A DNA stretch of 64,000 bases from Bacillus nitratireducens. Lineage in GTDB: Bacteria; Bacillota; Bacilli; Bacillales; Bacillaceae_G. The first letter of the stretch is position 1, and every line of letters begins with the position of its first letter. Below the pieces are notes generated by a model. That model was not told where the DNA came from. It was given only the letters and a program-made list of their open reading frames with translations, and searched no databases. Below are positions 48,923-60,279 of this stretch, piece after piece. The position numbers and the translations under genes were made by a program. Location: the NCBI RefSeq assembly GCF_001884135.1, contig NZ_MAOC01000051.1, positions 159,122 through 223,121 of the forward strand, given 5' to 3'.

Positions 48923-49816
48923 TTAATTTGGAGAATACGGATTTATATGTACAAACACATTTTGTACGTTATCTTGTTTCATAAGCGTTTCTTTCACATG
49001 CTTTCCAATCCGGTGCCCTTCTTCTACAGTAATGTATGGATCTACAGAAACTTTAATATCAACAATAACGTAATGACCATGTTCCCTCGCATATAAAGAG
49101 CCTATTTTTTTCACACCTTCCACTTGAAGAACCGCTTCTCTAAATGGAATAATATCCTCCTCATGAAGAACATGATCAAGCGTTGCATGAATCGCTTCTG
49201 CCCCAATACTCCACGCCATTTTTGCAACAAGAAGTGAAACAAATAATCCTGCAATTGGATCGGCATATACAAGCCAATCTAAACCGAACTTACCACCAAT
49301 AATCGCCGCACAAATACCGATTAAAGCTGCAATTGAAGAAAATACATCCGAACGGTGCTCATATGCATTTGCAATAATTGCATCACTATTTATCCTTTTC
49401 CCTAATCGGAATTTATATTGAAACATTCCTTCTTTCACGACAATAGAAAAAATAACAGCAAAGATCGTAATTCCCTTCGGCGGTTCTAGTTCTTGTGAAA
49501 AAGCTTTTATAGACGAAATCGCTATCTCTAGTCCAACAATAAATAATAATACCGCAACAATAATCGCTGAAATCGATTCCGCTTTGCCATGACCGTACGG
49601 ATGATCTTCATCAGGCGGCTGCTTCGCTGCTCGTAATCCAAAAAGTACAGCTAGCGAGCCAATTACATCTGACCCAGAATGCACTGCATCCGCCAATAGT
49701 GCTTTACTGTTTCCAATATAACCAATTACCGCTTTTATAATCGCTAATATAATATTACCAACGATCCCGACAATAGCACCAAACTCGGCCTGTTTAAAAC
49801 GTTCATCTTTTTCCAT
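48923..49816 (-). CDS. Cation diffusion facilitator (divalent metal exporter)
   Basis: A 297-residue CDF protein with about six membrane helices and a cytoplasmic C-terminal domain. Metal-binding residues appear in ALLADAVHSGSDVIGS (helix 2, His/Asp) and NAYEHRSDVFSS (helix 5), with HPYGHGKAES in between; the C-terminal part is VKKIGSLYAREHGHYVIVDIKV. The family exports Mn, Zn, Fe or Co against protons; the B. subtilis manganese exporters MneP and MneS are of this type, but the metal here is not decided. Confidence 0.9.
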   Translation of the reverse strand: MEKDERFKQAEFGAIVGIVGNIILAIIKAVIGYIGNSKALLADAVHSGSDVIGSLAVLFGLRAAKQPPDEDHPYGHGKAESISAIIVAVLLFIVGLEIAISSIKAFSQELEPPKGITIFAVIFSIVVKEGMFQYKFRLGKRINSDAIIANAYEHRSDVFSSIAALIGICAAIIGGKFGLDWLVYADPIAGLFVSLLVAKMAWSIGAEAIHATLDHVLHEEDIIPFREAVLQVEGVKKIGSLYAREHGHYVIVDIKVSVDPYITVEEGHRIGKHVKETLMKQDNVQNVFVHINPYSPN

Positions 49817-49934
49817 AATTAAAATCCCTTCTTTTCTTAACCTATCTTTTTATTGTAGCAAAAACAGCGATAACTTCACCACTTTCTTCCATTTTATTCT
49901 TTCAAAAGTTGCTATCTTATTGTATCCACAAACG

Positions 49935-49972
49935 AAAAAAGAGATGCCTCATAAAGAGACATCATCTTTTTT
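49935..49972 (-). terminator. Terminator of secDF
   Basis: A stem gatgcctc with gagacatc (49943-49950 with 49956-49963, one mismatch), flanked by A/T runs and lying at the secDF stop codon. Confidence 0.75.
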
Positions 49973-52235
49973 ATACTTGCGGTTCAGATTCTACTTTCTC
50001 AACCTTCTTCTTGTTTTTCCCCTTTTTCAAACGACGGTTTTCAAGCATTAACCAAATTTGAGAGGCAACGAAAACAGAAGAGTACGTACCTACAACTAGT
50101 CCAACAAGTAACGCAAACGAGAAGTTACGTAGTGACTCGCTACCGAAGATAAGTAACGCAATTACCGGGAATAACACTGTTAATACGGTGTTAATCGAAC
50201 GACCAAGCGTTTGACGAATACTTGCATTTACGATTTCTTCTAGGTCTTTTATGTCGCGAACTCGTTTTTTCTGTTTGTATAATTCACGGTTTCTATCAAA
50301 GGTAACAATTGAGTCGTTGATAGAATAACCGATGATTGTTAATACCGCAGCGATAAACGTTAAGTCTACTTCTATCTGGAAAAGACTAAACATAACAATC
50401 ATAACGAATGCGTCATGTAGTAATGCAAGTACTGCAGATAATGCATACGTAAATCGGAATCGAATACTTACGTATAAGATAATGACTACCGAAGCAATTA
50501 ATACTGCGATAAATGCATTTCGTGCGATTTCTTTACCGATTGTTGGTGAAACTGTACTTACGTTTGGCTCTGTACCATATTTATCTTGGAAGAATGTTTT
50601 TGCTTTCGCAATTTCATCTTTTGATAAAACTCCTAATGTACGGACGGCGAAACCTTTATTGTCGTCCCCAGTCGGTACGATATCTTCTTCCTTCACATCA
50701 ATTTTCAATTCTTTCAAATCTTTATGAACATCTGACACAGTAAGTGCTTGTTTAGATTGCAAGTCGATACGTGTACCACTCGCAAAGTCAATCCCAAGAT
50801 TCAGTTTGAAAATTGGTAGTATAATTGCACCTGCAATTACAACTACCATCGAAAAGATAAGGAATTTATGACCGATATTTACGAAATTAATACGATCAAA
50901 TCTTGTCGGTGGATGTACCACACCTTTTGTTAATGGAATAATATCCTTTTCCTTAACACCAAAGTAAGATGGTTTTTTATCGAAGTAACGGCTCTTTACA
51001 AGTAAACTTAGTAAGAAACGAGTACCGAATACGTTCGTAACGAAACCAACTAAAATACTTACGATTAAACTTGTTGCGAATCCTTTTACAGAGCTATTAC
51101 CATAAACGAATAACACACCAGCTGCTGCAAGTGTTGTAATGTTCGCATCTAAAATTGTTGCTAATGAACGATGGTTACCAGCACGAAATGCCGACATCAT
51201 GGACTTACCAATTTTCAGCTCTTCTTTCAGTCTCTCGTACGTAATAATATTCGCATCAACTGCGATACCTACCCCGAGCACTAACGCTGCAATACCTGGC
51301 AACGTAAGAACCGCATGCATCCAGTTAAAGACAAGCAATGTAACGAAAATGTATAAACCTAACATAACAACCGCTACAATTCCCGGTAAACGGTAGAATA
51401 CAAGCATAAATAAGAAGATTATAGCAATACCAATCGCACTAGCGAAAATCGTTTGCTCTAATGCTTGTTGTCCAAATTTCGCTCCAACAGATGTTGAATA
51501 CATTTCTTTTAAATCAACAGGAAGTGCACCTGCATTTAATAAAGATGAAAGTTCTTTCGCGCTTTCCACTGTAAAGTTTCCACCTACGATAGATACTTCA
51601 GCTTGGTTAAATACTTGGTTTACTGTTGCCGCTGATAAGAACTTCGGATTCGGTTTTGCAGACTCTGCTTTATACGAATCTTTTCCTTCTTCAAAATCAA
51701 GCCAAATTACCATTAAATTCGTTGGTGGTGGCATTTTTGAAATTTTTTCAGTTACTTCACGGAATTTGTCAGCGCTTTTTAGTGTAAGACCTACGCTCGC
51801 ACGGCCTTGCTCATCAAATGTTTGCTTTGCTCCGCCGCCTTTTAAATCCGTTCCGTCCATAAGAAGGTTGTCATCCACATCACGGAATGTTAGTTTCGCT
51901 TGTGTTGATAACATTTCACGTGCTTTTTGCTGATCTTGTACACCAGCAAGCTGTACACGAATTCGATCTTCCCCTTCGATTTGAATGTTCGGCTCACTTA
52001 CACCAAGAACATTGACACGATTTTCAAGAGCACCTACTGTACTTACAAGTGCATTACGATCGATTTTATCACCTTTTTTGGCTGGTTTTACTTCATACAG
52101 AATTTCAAAACCACCGCGAAGGTCTAGTCCTAGACTAATTCCTTTTGCTATGTCTTTTCCTGCCGCACCAATTACTCCACCAATTAATAAAACGATGAGG
52201 AAAAAGGCGGCAATTCTCGTACCACGCTTTGCCAT
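49971..52235 (-). CDS. secDF: Protein translocase subunit SecDF (fusion)
   Basis: A 754-residue natural SecD-SecF fusion as in Bacillus, from the ATG at 52235 behind GAGGG; an upstream in-frame start at 52286 lacks a site. Twelve membrane helices in two sets of six, with a large outside P1 region after the first (GISLGLDLRGGFEILYEV; NVLGVSEPNIQIEGEDRIRVQLAG). The SecF half begins near residue 455 (NLGIDFASGTRIDLQ). It uses the proton gradient to help pull proteins through SecYEG. The interval to comN, about 280 bp, holds no gene. Confidence 0.95.
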   Translation of the reverse strand: MAKRGTRIAAFFLIVLLIGGVIGAAGKDIAKGISLGLDLRGGFEILYEVKPAKKGDKIDRNALVSTVGALENRVNVLGVSEPNIQIEGEDRIRVQLAGVQDQQKAREMLSTQAKLTFRDVDDNLLMDGTDLKGGGAKQTFDEQGRASVGLTLKSADKFREVTEKISKMPPPTNLMVIWLDFEEGKDSYKAESAKPNPKFLSAATVNQVFNQAEVSIVGGNFTVESAKELSSLLNAGALPVDLKEMYSTSVGAKFGQQALEQTIFASAIGIAIIFLFMLVFYRLPGIVAVVMLGLYIFVTLLVFNWMHAVLTLPGIAALVLGVGIAVDANIITYERLKEELKIGKSMMSAFRAGNHRSLATILDANITTLAAAGVLFVYGNSSVKGFATSLIVSILVGFVTNVFGTRFLLSLLVKSRYFDKKPSYFGVKEKDIIPLTKGVVHPPTRFDRINFVNIGHKFLIFSMVVVIAGAIILPIFKLNLGIDFASGTRIDLQSKQALTVSDVHKDLKELKIDVKEEDIVPTGDDNKGFAVRTLGVLSKDEIAKAKTFFQDKYGTEPNVSTVSPTIGKEIARNAFIAVLIASVVIILYVSIRFRFTYALSAVLALLHDAFVMIVMFSLFQIEVDLTFIAAVLTIIGYSINDSIVTFDRNRELYKQKKRVRDIKDLEEIVNASIRQTLGRSINTVLTVLFPVIALLIFGSESLRNFSFALLVGLVVGTYSSVFVASQIWLMLENRRLKKGKNKKKVEKVESEPQV

Positions 52236-52516
52236 ATGTACCCTCTTTCTGCTACTAACACTTTCAATAAATCTCTTACGATTCACTTTTGCACGTGTGC
52301 ATACGCCTAGTTAGTAGACTTCCTTTCTATAAAATACCTGTATTTTTGCTAGTTCATCACTAGCTGTGTAGGTAATCTTGTCACCATACCTACACTTTCA
52401 TTATTTATTTTTCCTCTTCACTACCTCCTTTATATATAATCTTAGACATAATTATTTCCTCTTTATCAATACCTATCATTATACTGCAAAAGGAAGAACA
52501 AACCAATTGCAGTCAG

Positions 52517-52801
52517 TTATTTATTTTCATATTCGTCAAACGACCAAAGTGGCGCTTGATATGCTTCAACAGTTAGATAAGTCATATATTCATTAGTACT
52601 TACTCTTAATACATCATTCACTAATTCATATAACCTAACATCACTGTCTATCTTCTTCCACTTTTTCACCTTGAGAAACTTCCAAATATCATTATCTGTC
52701 ACTCGGTCATAACCAAACAAGTGAAACTCTTCTACTTTACTTTCTAAAACGACTTGTAACTGTCCGCGGTATGATTCTACCAAAGCCTCTTTATCCAACA
52801 T
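52517..52801 (-). CDS. comN: Post-transcriptional regulator ComN
   Basis: A 94-residue protein of the ComN/YrzD family (LVESYRGQLQVVLESKVEEFHLFGYDRVTDNDIWKFLKVKKWKK). In B. subtilis ComN acts on comE mRNA and is found at division sites with DivIVA. Its place between secDF and spoVB is the same. RBS AAGGAG precedes the ATG at 52801. Confidence 0.85.
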   Translation of the reverse strand: MLDKEALVESYRGQLQVVLESKVEEFHLFGYDRVTDNDIWKFLKVKKWKKIDSDVRLYELVNDVLRVSTNEYMTYLTVEAYQAPLWSFDEYENK

Positions 52802-52988
52802 ATATAAACATCTCCTTCTGATTTCAGCACGAAAAGTCGCTTTTAATCCCGCTCTAATGGACAGTAATAACTTCTTTCAAGAGTACCATTCACACTTTAC
52901 TCTCTTAAATGCTTGTCATTCTTGTCTCATACGTGCATATAAATTATTGTAAATCATTCCATTGATTTTGAGAAGGTAGGAGAAGAGT

Positions 52989-54548
52989 ATGACAAGACAA
53001 AGCTTTTTAAAAGGTGCATTTATTTTAATGATAGCTGGCTTTATTACAAAAATCCTTGGATTTATTAACCGCATTGTAATGGCACGTATTTTAGGCGAAG
53101 AAGGCGTTGGCCTTTATATGATGGCTGTTCCCACCTTCATTTTAGCAATTACATTAACACAAATAGGTCTTCCCGTTGCAATCGCAAAATTTGTAGCAGA
53201 AGCGGAAGCGGTGAACGATAAACAAAAAATAAAAAAAATATTAACCGTATCACTAGCTGTCACTTCCTTTATTAGCATCATTTTAACAATTGGGATTATG
53301 CTCCTTACACCTATTTTAGCAAAAACATTATTAACCGATGAAAGAACGTACTATCCATTAATGGCCATTTTACCTGTCGTTCCTGTTATTGCTGTTTCTT
53401 CTGTTTTACGCGGTTATTTCCAAGGGAAACAAAATATGAAACCTAGCGCTTATGCTCAAGTCATAGAACAAGTTGTCCGCATTACAATTATCGCTGTATG
53501 CATTCGGTTATTTTTACCTTACGGCGTAGAATATGCTGCAGCTGGCGCAATGCTATCAGCCGTTCTTGGCGAAGTTGCATCTTTATTATTTTTACTTACT
53601 TTATTCCAGCGCGAAAAACATTTATCTATACGCTCTGGTTTTTTCACTACGGTAAAGGAGAGCAAAAATACATTTTATTCTCTTATGGATATCGCACTTC
53701 CAACTACAGGAAGCCGTTTAATCGGTTCCGTTTCTTATTTCTTTGAACCTATCGTTGTTATGCAAAGCCTAGCAATTGCCGGGGTTGCCGCTTCTGTCGC
53801 AACACAGCAATACGGTATATTGAACGGTTACGCCTTCCCGCTTCTATCACTACCTGCCTTTATTACATACGCTCTTTCTACAGCACTCGTCCCTTCCATT
53901 AGTGAAGCAATGGCAAAGAGACAGCACAAATTAGTGGAACACCGTTTACAACAAGCCCTTCGAATTTCCTTAATTACTGGTGGATGGTCAGTCGTTATTT
54001 TATATGTATTTGCTTCACCCGTCTTAACGCTTATGTATGGATCGGACAGTGCAACAGCATTCATCCAACTTCTTGCACCTTGCTTTTTATTTCATTATTT
54101 TCAAAGCCCACTTACATCTGTGTTGCAAGCTTTAAACTTAGCAAGAGCTGCAATGATGAACACATTTATTGGCGCTATCGTGAAATTAATCGTTATTTTT
54201 GTACTAGCTTCAAAGCCAGAGTTTCAAATGATGGGAGTTGCCCTTGCTATTGCAGCAAATATAGTGACCGTAACATTCCTTCACTATGCTACTGTTTTAA
54301 AGAAAATTAAATTTACCATTTATGCAAAAGACTATATTTTCGGAGGACTTGCCATCGGTATTGCAGGTGCCTTCGGTTTTTACCTTCATAAGTATATTAT
54401 TTTCTCTCATTCACTTGGCGTACAAACATTATGGGAAATCACTTTAACAACAATCGTTTATATTTTCCTCCTCTTTGCTTTCAAACTCATTCGAAAAGAA
54501 GAGTTGAGTCGCCTCCCTATCATTCGGAAACTTTCATTTTTGAAGTAA
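52989..54548 (+). CDS. spoVB: Stage V sporulation protein B (lipid II flippase-like)
   Basis: A 519-residue MOP-superfamily (MurJ/Wzx-like) membrane protein with about 14 helices; opening RQSFLKGAFILMIAGFITKILGFINRIVMARILGEEGVGLY is characteristic of SpoVB. It is needed for spore cortex peptidoglycan and is thought to move lipid-linked precursors. Position divergent from comN matches B. subtilis. RBS GTAGGAG precedes the ATG. Confidence 0.93.
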   Translation: MTRQSFLKGAFILMIAGFITKILGFINRIVMARILGEEGVGLYMMAVPTFILAITLTQIGLPVAIAKFVAEAEAVNDKQKIKKILTVSLAVTSFISIILTIGIMLLTPILAKTLLTDERTYYPLMAILPVVPVIAVSSVLRGYFQGKQNMKPSAYAQVIEQVVRITIIAVCIRLFLPYGVEYAAAGAMLSAVLGEVASLLFLLTLFQREKHLSIRSGFFTTVKESKNTFYSLMDIALPTTGSRLIGSVSYFFEPIVVMQSLAIAGVAASVATQQYGILNGYAFPLLSLPAFITYALSTALVPSISEAMAKRQHKLVEHRLQQALRISLITGGWSVVILYVFASPVLTLMYGSDSATAFIQLLAPCFLFHYFQSPLTSVLQALNLARAAMMNTFIGAIVKLIVIFVLASKPEFQMMGVALAIAANIVTVTFLHYATVLKKIKFTIYAKDYIFGGLAIGIAGAFGFYLHKYIIFSHSLGVQTLWEITLTTIVYIFLLFAFKLIRKEELSRLPIIRKLSFLK

Positions 54549-54577
54549 ATAGGCTTACTATTTAATACGGTAAGCCT

Positions 54578-55234
54578 CTAGTTTCCTTTCAAATCCACAA
54601 AAAATTGGCCATTTTGAAAGCTGCAGTATAAAATTTGTGCTATATCGTTATAACCTAAGTTTTTTAATTTTCCAATGAGCCATTCGTCTGTATGTTCAAT
54701 CATTTGCAAATGATTGAATTGAATTTCTCCATCAATAATTAACGGGAGAGTAAAAATAGGCGTATCATTTTTACTCTTTTTACTTTTTTGTTTTTGAAAA
54801 ATAGACAACTTCCCTGATGGTTCCAAAATAGCGTACTCCACATCCCGCACATCTCCAACTCCTTGCTCCCTTAATTGCATCATTAAATCATCTATGTTAT
54901 AGCGCTGTTTCCGCATCTTTTTTTCATCAATCTTTCCCGCATTTATAAGAATAGCTGGCTCTCCTTCTATTAAATGCCGAAATCGTTGAAACTTTAAAGA
55001 AATGACTGACAAAATAATTTGTATGCACATAAGAAAAGTCATCGGAACTAATTGATGCCAAAGTGATTTATCCGTATTTTCAATTGCTACTACAGCCATT
55101 TCACCGAGCATAATGAATACGACTAAATCTAATACACTTAGTTCTCCAATTTCACGTTTCCCCATAAGACGAAAAATAATTAAGATAATGATATACAAAA
55201 GCATCGTCCGGCCAATTATTGATACCCATTCCAT
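54578..55234 (-). CDS. yrbG: DUF421 (YetF-type) membrane protein
   Basis: A 218-residue protein with three N-terminal membrane helices (TMLLYIIILIIFRLMGKREIGELSVLDLVVFIMLGE; a further one at about 60-80) and two soluble DUF421 repeats (GEPAILINAGKI; YNIDDLMMQLREQGVGDVRDVEYAILEPSGKLSI). YetF-family members in spore formers include SpoVA-associated proteins. It converges with spoVB. B. subtilis YrbG is the neighbour-based match; role unknown. Confidence 0.82.
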   Translation of the reverse strand: MEWVSIIGRTMLLYIIILIIFRLMGKREIGELSVLDLVVFIMLGEMAVVAIENTDKSLWHQLVPMTFLMCIQIILSVISLKFQRFRHLIEGEPAILINAGKIDEKKMRKQRYNIDDLMMQLREQGVGDVRDVEYAILEPSGKLSIFQKQKSKKSKNDTPIFTLPLIIDGEIQFNHLQMIEHTDEWLIGKLKNLGYNDIAQILYCSFQNGQFFVDLKGN

Positions 55235-55337
55235 TTCTACATCTCCTTTTTTATTTATAGACTTCCCTACAAAAAAGAAACTAGTCTAACTTGATCAAAA
55301 TGAAAATATGCTTGTATTAAAAAGGGGGAATTCATAA

Positions 55338-55721
55338 ATGGATGGAACGAAAAAATTATCAACTGCAATCGGCTTCGGTATTATTGCCCTACTTGTCCTC
55401 GCATCTATTACTAGCATGGTTATAGCTCTATTGTTAAAGTTTACGAATATGAATGAAGGGACATTAACCGTCACTATTTTGATACTAGCTCTTCTATCTA
55501 TGCTTATGTCTGGGTTTATTGCTGGAAAAAAGGCGCAAGGGAAAGGTTGGCTAGTAGGTTTCACAACAGGACTTACATTCGCCATACTTGTTTTTCTAGT
55601 TAACTATTTAGGCTTCTCTCAAACTTTATCGAACTCACAGTTACTCTACCAATTAGCATTAATGGGTGCGAGTACACTCGGTGGTATTTTCGGTGTAAAT
55701 ATGTCAAAACAAAATAACTAA
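55338..55721 (+). CDS. yrzE: TIGR04086 family membrane protein (YrzE-like)
   Basis: A 127-residue protein with four hydrophobic helices (GFGIIALLVLASITSMVIALLL; VTILILALLSMLMSGFIAGKKAQGKGWLVGFTTG; FAILVFLVNYLGF; ALMGASTLGGIFGVNMSKQ). The short GKKAQGKGWLVG loop and the closing GGIFGVN are usual in this Firmicute family. It sits between yrbG and yajC. RBS GGGGGA precedes the ATG. Function unknown. Confidence 0.8.
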   Translation: MDGTKKLSTAIGFGIIALLVLASITSMVIALLLKFTNMNEGTLTVTILILALLSMLMSGFIAGKKAQGKGWLVGFTTGLTFAILVFLVNYLGFSQTLSNSQLLYQLALMGASTLGGIFGVNMSKQNN

Positions 55722-55756
55722 AAAAGGCCCTGCATATTTCATGCAGGGCCTTCATC
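55721..55756. terminator. Bidirectional terminator
   Basis: A perfect 12-bp stem aaggccctgcat/atgcagggcctt (55725-55736 with 55742-55753) between the converging yrzE and yajC genes. Confidence 0.92.
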
Positions 55757-55757
55757 A

Positions 55758-56018
55758 TTAGTTTTTCACAACTTCACGAATCGCATTGCGATCGAAAGTT
55801 AAGTGTGAACCACCAGATTTAACAACGATTTTCGTTTCATCTACTGATTCAATTGTACCGTGTAAGCCACCAATCGTTATGATAGCATCACCTTTTGACA
55901 ACTCGTTTTGCATTTGAGCAACTGCTTTTTGACGCTTTTGTTGCGGGCGAATTAATAAGAAATAGAAAATCGCAAACATCGCAACGATCATAATGATATT
56001 CATCATACCTGGATTCAT
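55758..56018 (-). CDS. yajC: Preprotein translocase subunit YajC
   Basis: An 86-residue protein with a single N-terminal membrane helix (IIMIVAMFAIFYFLLIRPQQKRQK, the YajC hallmark) and a small soluble beta domain (LSKGDAIITIGGLHGTIESVDETKIVV). It joins SecDF in the accessory translocase complex. It is 27 bp downstream of tgt, as in most bacteria. Confidence 0.95.
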   Translation of the reverse strand: MNPGMMNIIMIVAMFAIFYFLLIRPQQKRQKAVAQMQNELSKGDAIITIGGLHGTIESVDETKIVVKSGGSHLTFDRNAIREVVKN

Positions 56019-56045
56019 CTTTTGTTCCTCCTTTTAAATTATGTA

Positions 56046-57188
<1,143 letters not shown>

Positions 57189-57197
57189 TTACTCCTT

Positions 57198-58250
57198 TTA
57201 TTTGTTTCTCATTTTAGAGTGAGATGCAACGAACATCGCATCACCGAAACTAAAGAAACGATATTTTTCTTTTACTGCTTCATTGTAAGCATGAAGTACA
57301 TTATCTCTATTTGAAAATGCACTTACAAGCATAATTAATGTTGATTTTGGCAAATGGAAGTTTGTAATTAAACCATCAATTGCTTTAAATTCATAACCTG
57401 GGTACATAAAAATATCTGTCCATCCAGAAGCAGCGCAAAGCTTACCATCATGATCTGTCGCAATTGTTTCTAACGTACGAGTTGATGTCGTACCTACTGT
57501 AATAATACGTCCACCATTCTCTTTCACACGATTTAATAACACAGCCGTCTCTTCAGACATATGGTAATATTCTGCGTGCATATGGTGCTCTTCAATCGTA
57601 TCTGCAGAAACTGGTCTAAATGTTCCAAGCCCTACGTGAAGTGTAATGAAAGCTAATTGAACACCCTTTTGCTTTAACTTCTCAAGTAACTCTTCTGTAA
57701 AGTGAAGTCCCGCAGTCGGCGCTGCTGCTGAACCAATTTCTTTCGCATATACTGTTTGGTAGCGATCGCGATCTTCTAGCGTCTCTTTAATATATGGAGG
57801 AAGTGGCATTTCCCCAAGTTCATCTAAAATTTCATAGAAGATGCCGTCATATGAAAATTCAAGCTGACGTCCACCTTGATCTGCAGTTCCTGTGCAAGTT
57901 GCTTTTAATTTCCCTTCGCCAAAAGAGATCACGGTTCCTTCTTTTACACGTTTCGCTGGCTTAACAAGCGTTTCCCACGTATCGCCTTCTTCTTGTTTTA
58001 GAAGAAGTACTTCAATGTGTGCACCTGTATCTTCCTTCACACCATGCAAACGAGCAGGCATAACTTTCGTTTCATTTAAAACTAAGCAATCCCCCTCATG
58101 TAAGTAAGAAAGAATGTCTGTAAAATGTTTATGCTCAATATCACCGGTTTCACGATCTAACACCATTAATCTTGATGTTTCACGATCCTCTAATGGGACT
58201 TGTGCAATAAGTTCTTCTGGTAAATGAAAATCAAACAGATTAATATCCAT
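57198..58250 (-). CDS. queA: S-adenosylmethionine:tRNA ribosyltransferase-isomerase
   Basis: A 350-residue protein from the ATG at 58250, behind AGGTGG. Conserved pieces: [53 protein letters not shown] and [12 protein letters not shown]. It moves the ribosyl group of SAM onto preQ1 in tRNA to make epoxyqueuosine. It follows ruvB and a DUF2905 gene on the same strand. Confidence 0.96.
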   Translation of the reverse strand: MDINLFDFHLPEELIAQVPLEDRETSRLMVLDRETGDIEHKHFTDILSYLHEGDCLVLNETKVMPARLHGVKEDTGAHIEVLLLKQEEGDTWETLVKPAKRVKEGTVISFGEGKLKATCTGTADQGGRQLEFSYDGIFYEILDELGEMPLPPYIKETLEDRDRYQTVYAKEIGSAAAPTAGLHFTEELLEKLKQKGVQLAFITLHVGLGTFRPVSADTIEEHHMHAEYYHMSEETAVLLNRVKENGGRIITVGTTSTRTLETIATDHDGKLCAASGWTDIFMYPGYEFKAIDGLITNFHLPKSTLIMLVSAFSNRDNVLHAYNEAVKEKYRFFSFGDAMFVASHSKMRNK

Positions 58251-58269
58251 AACTATATCCACCTATTTC

Positions 58270-58470
58270 TTATTTAAATCGATTTATTATATACATAATA
58301 AAAGATAATACAATACTTAACACAATACATGTAATGATAGGAAAATAAAAGGTAACGTTACCTTTTTTCACAAAAATATCGCCTGGAAGTCTTCCAATGA
58401 ACTTCCAAGCTAGACCAACAACAATGAGTAAAATACCAGCTGTAATAAGCAGCTTTGGCATCTCCGTCAT
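58270..58470 (-). CDS. DUF2905 family small membrane protein
   Basis: A 66-residue protein with two membrane helices: [18 protein letters not shown] followed by the conserved loop [21 protein letters not shown] and then [13 protein letters not shown]. That loop is the DUF2905 signature. The start codon overlaps the ruvB stop (ATGA), so it is translationally coupled to ruvB. Function unknown. Confidence 0.85.
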   Translation of the reverse strand: MTEMPKLLITAGILLIVVGLAWKFIGRLPGDIFVKKGNVTFYFPIITCIVLSIVLSFIMYIINRFK

Positions 58471-59468
58471 GCTTTTGGCATCTCCATTCCGAAATGTTCA
58501 TATGCAAGCGGAGTTACAATACGGCCTCTTGGAGTTCGTTGTAAAAAGCCAATTTGTAATAAATATGGCTCATACACATCTTCAATCGTATGAGATTCTT
58601 CCCCAATCGTCGCCGAAACTGTTTCTAGTCCAACTGGACCACCGCGGAACTTTTCAATAATACCAAGTAATAATTTATGGTCAATATGATCAAGACCTAA
58701 TTTATCTACTTGTAGTAGTTCTAACGCCATTTGTGTAATTTCCATTGCAATTGTTCCGTCGCTGCGAACTTGTGCGAAGTCCCGTACACGTCGTAATAAA
58801 CGATTCGCTATACGAGGTGTACCACGAGCACGTCTTGCAATTTCTAGTGCAGCTAACGAATCTATTTCAACTTCAAACACTTCTGCTGTACGTTCGACAA
58901 TCGCAGAAAGCTGATCTACTGTATAATACTCTAATCGTGAAAGTACACCGAAACGGTCACGAAGTGGTGCTGATAATGCACCTGCACGCGTCGTTGCCCC
59001 AACTAGCGTAAATGGAGGTAAGTCTAATCGTACAGAGCGCGCTGATGGTCCTTTTCCAATCACGATATCAAGGCAAAAATCTTCCATCGCCGGGTATAGC
59101 ACTTCTTCAATAGATCTATGCAAACGATGAATTTCATCAATAAATAATACATCTCCAGGCTGAAGCGCTGTTAATACAGCTGCTAAATCTCCTGGTCTTT
59201 CAATTGCGGGACCTGACGTCGTTCGAATGTTAACACCCATTTCATTGGCAATAATATTCGCAAGCGTCGTTTTACCAAGTCCAGGTGGGCCATATAAAAG
59301 TACGTGATCTAACGTTTCTTCACGCATTTTCGCCGCTTCAATAAACACTTCTAAATTATGTTTCGCTTTATCTTGGCCAATATACTGACGGAGCGTCTGT
59401 GGCCGTAATGAATACTCTAAATCCGCATCTTCGTATCCAGATTCCCCTGAAAGGAGACGTTCGTCCAT
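58467..59468 (-). CDS. ruvB: Holliday junction branch migration ATPase RuvB
   Basis: A 333-residue protein from the ATG at 59468 behind AGAGGTG. Walker [13 protein letters not shown], Walker [17 protein letters not shown], sensor/Arg-finger region [20 protein letters not shown], and C-terminal winged helix ([21 protein letters not shown]). It forms the hexameric motor of RuvAB. It starts five bases after the ruvA stop codon. Confidence 0.97.
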   Translation of the reverse strand: MDERLLSGESGYEDADLEYSLRPQTLRQYIGQDKAKHNLEVFIEAAKMREETLDHVLLYGPPGLGKTTLANIIANEMGVNIRTTSGPAIERPGDLAAVLTALQPGDVLFIDEIHRLHRSIEEVLYPAMEDFCLDIVIGKGPSARSVRLDLPPFTLVGATTRAGALSAPLRDRFGVLSRLEYYTVDQLSAIVERTAEVFEVEIDSLAALEIARRARGTPRIANRLLRRVRDFAQVRSDGTIAMEITQMALELLQVDKLGLDHIDHKLLLGIIEKFRGGPVGLETVSATIGEESHTIEDVYEPYLLQIGFLQRTPRGRIVTPLAYEHFGMEMPKA

Positions 59469-59473
59469 TATAC

Positions 59474-60091
59474 TCACCTCTTACCGTTTAGTAAAAGACT
59501 AAGTGCCTTTTTAATATATTGATCCGTCGTTAATGATTCTTTTAATAACTCTGGTACAACGCGAGAAACTTCTCGTTCTGCATAACCAAGTGCACGCAAT
59601 GCTTCCAGTGCTTCGTCAAGTTCCACTGATGAACCCTTCTTCTGATCAAAACTTTCGACATCCGAGAACAGATCAACAAATGCATCTGGCACGACATCTG
59701 CTAGTTTTCCTTTTAAATCTAAAATCATTTGGCGCGCTGTTTTCTTTCCAACGCCCGGGAACTTCACTAAGAACTTCTCATCTTCATGTTCAATCGCTTG
59801 AACGACCTGTCCGGTTTGACCAGAAGCTAAAATTGCAAGAGCTCCTTTTGGCCCAATGCCAGACACACCTAACAACTTTGTAAATAATAAACGCTCTTCA
59901 CGTGTTTTAAACCCGTAAAGTGCCATAATATCTTCTCTCACATAATGATATGTATAGACACGGATTTCTTGCTTACTTCTTTGAAATACATACGGATTTG
60001 GTGTGAAAATTTGATAACCAATTCCATTATGGTCAATTACGACATATTCCGGTCCTACATACTCCACGTAACCTGTAACATATTCAAACAA
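59474..60091 (-). CDS. ruvA: Holliday junction binding protein RuvA
   Basis: A 205-residue protein from the TTG at 60091, the only start that gives the family N-terminus ([19 protein letters not shown]); GGGAG lies upstream. OB-fold at the N-terminus, two helix-hairpin-helix motifs ([32 protein letters not shown]) and a C-terminal domain that binds RuvB ([18 protein letters not shown]). Confidence 0.95.
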   Translation of the reverse strand: MFEYVTGYVEYVGPEYVVIDHNGIGYQIFTPNPYVFQRSKQEIRVYTYHYVREDIMALYGFKTREERLLFTKLLGVSGIGPKGALAILASGQTGQVVQAIEHEDEKFLVKFPGVGKKTARQMILDLKGKLADVVPDAFVDLFSDVESFDQKKGSSVELDEALEALRALGYAEREVSRVVPELLKESLTTDQYIKKALSLLLNGKR

Positions 60092-60238
60092 AATACAATC
60101 TCTCCCTCTCAAATCATGTATTCCATTTTAACATATTTAACAATAGAAAAGCGAGACTGCCCCAACAAATGTTCTCTATTTGAAACTTCTGTTATTTTCC
60201 ATTGACAGAAAGGATAAAGCACCTTAATATACAGAAGT

Positions 60239-60253
60239 CGATAATGATTATCA
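60239..60253 (+). promoter_or_regulatory. Fur box upstream of the orphan siderophore-binding lipoprotein
   Basis: CGATAATGATTATCA matches the 15-bp Fur motif at 14 positions. It lies 26 bp before the start codon at 60280, so the gene should be repressed when iron is sufficient. Confidence 0.88.
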
Positions 60254-60279
60254 ATACTAATTAAAGGGGTTACATCGGG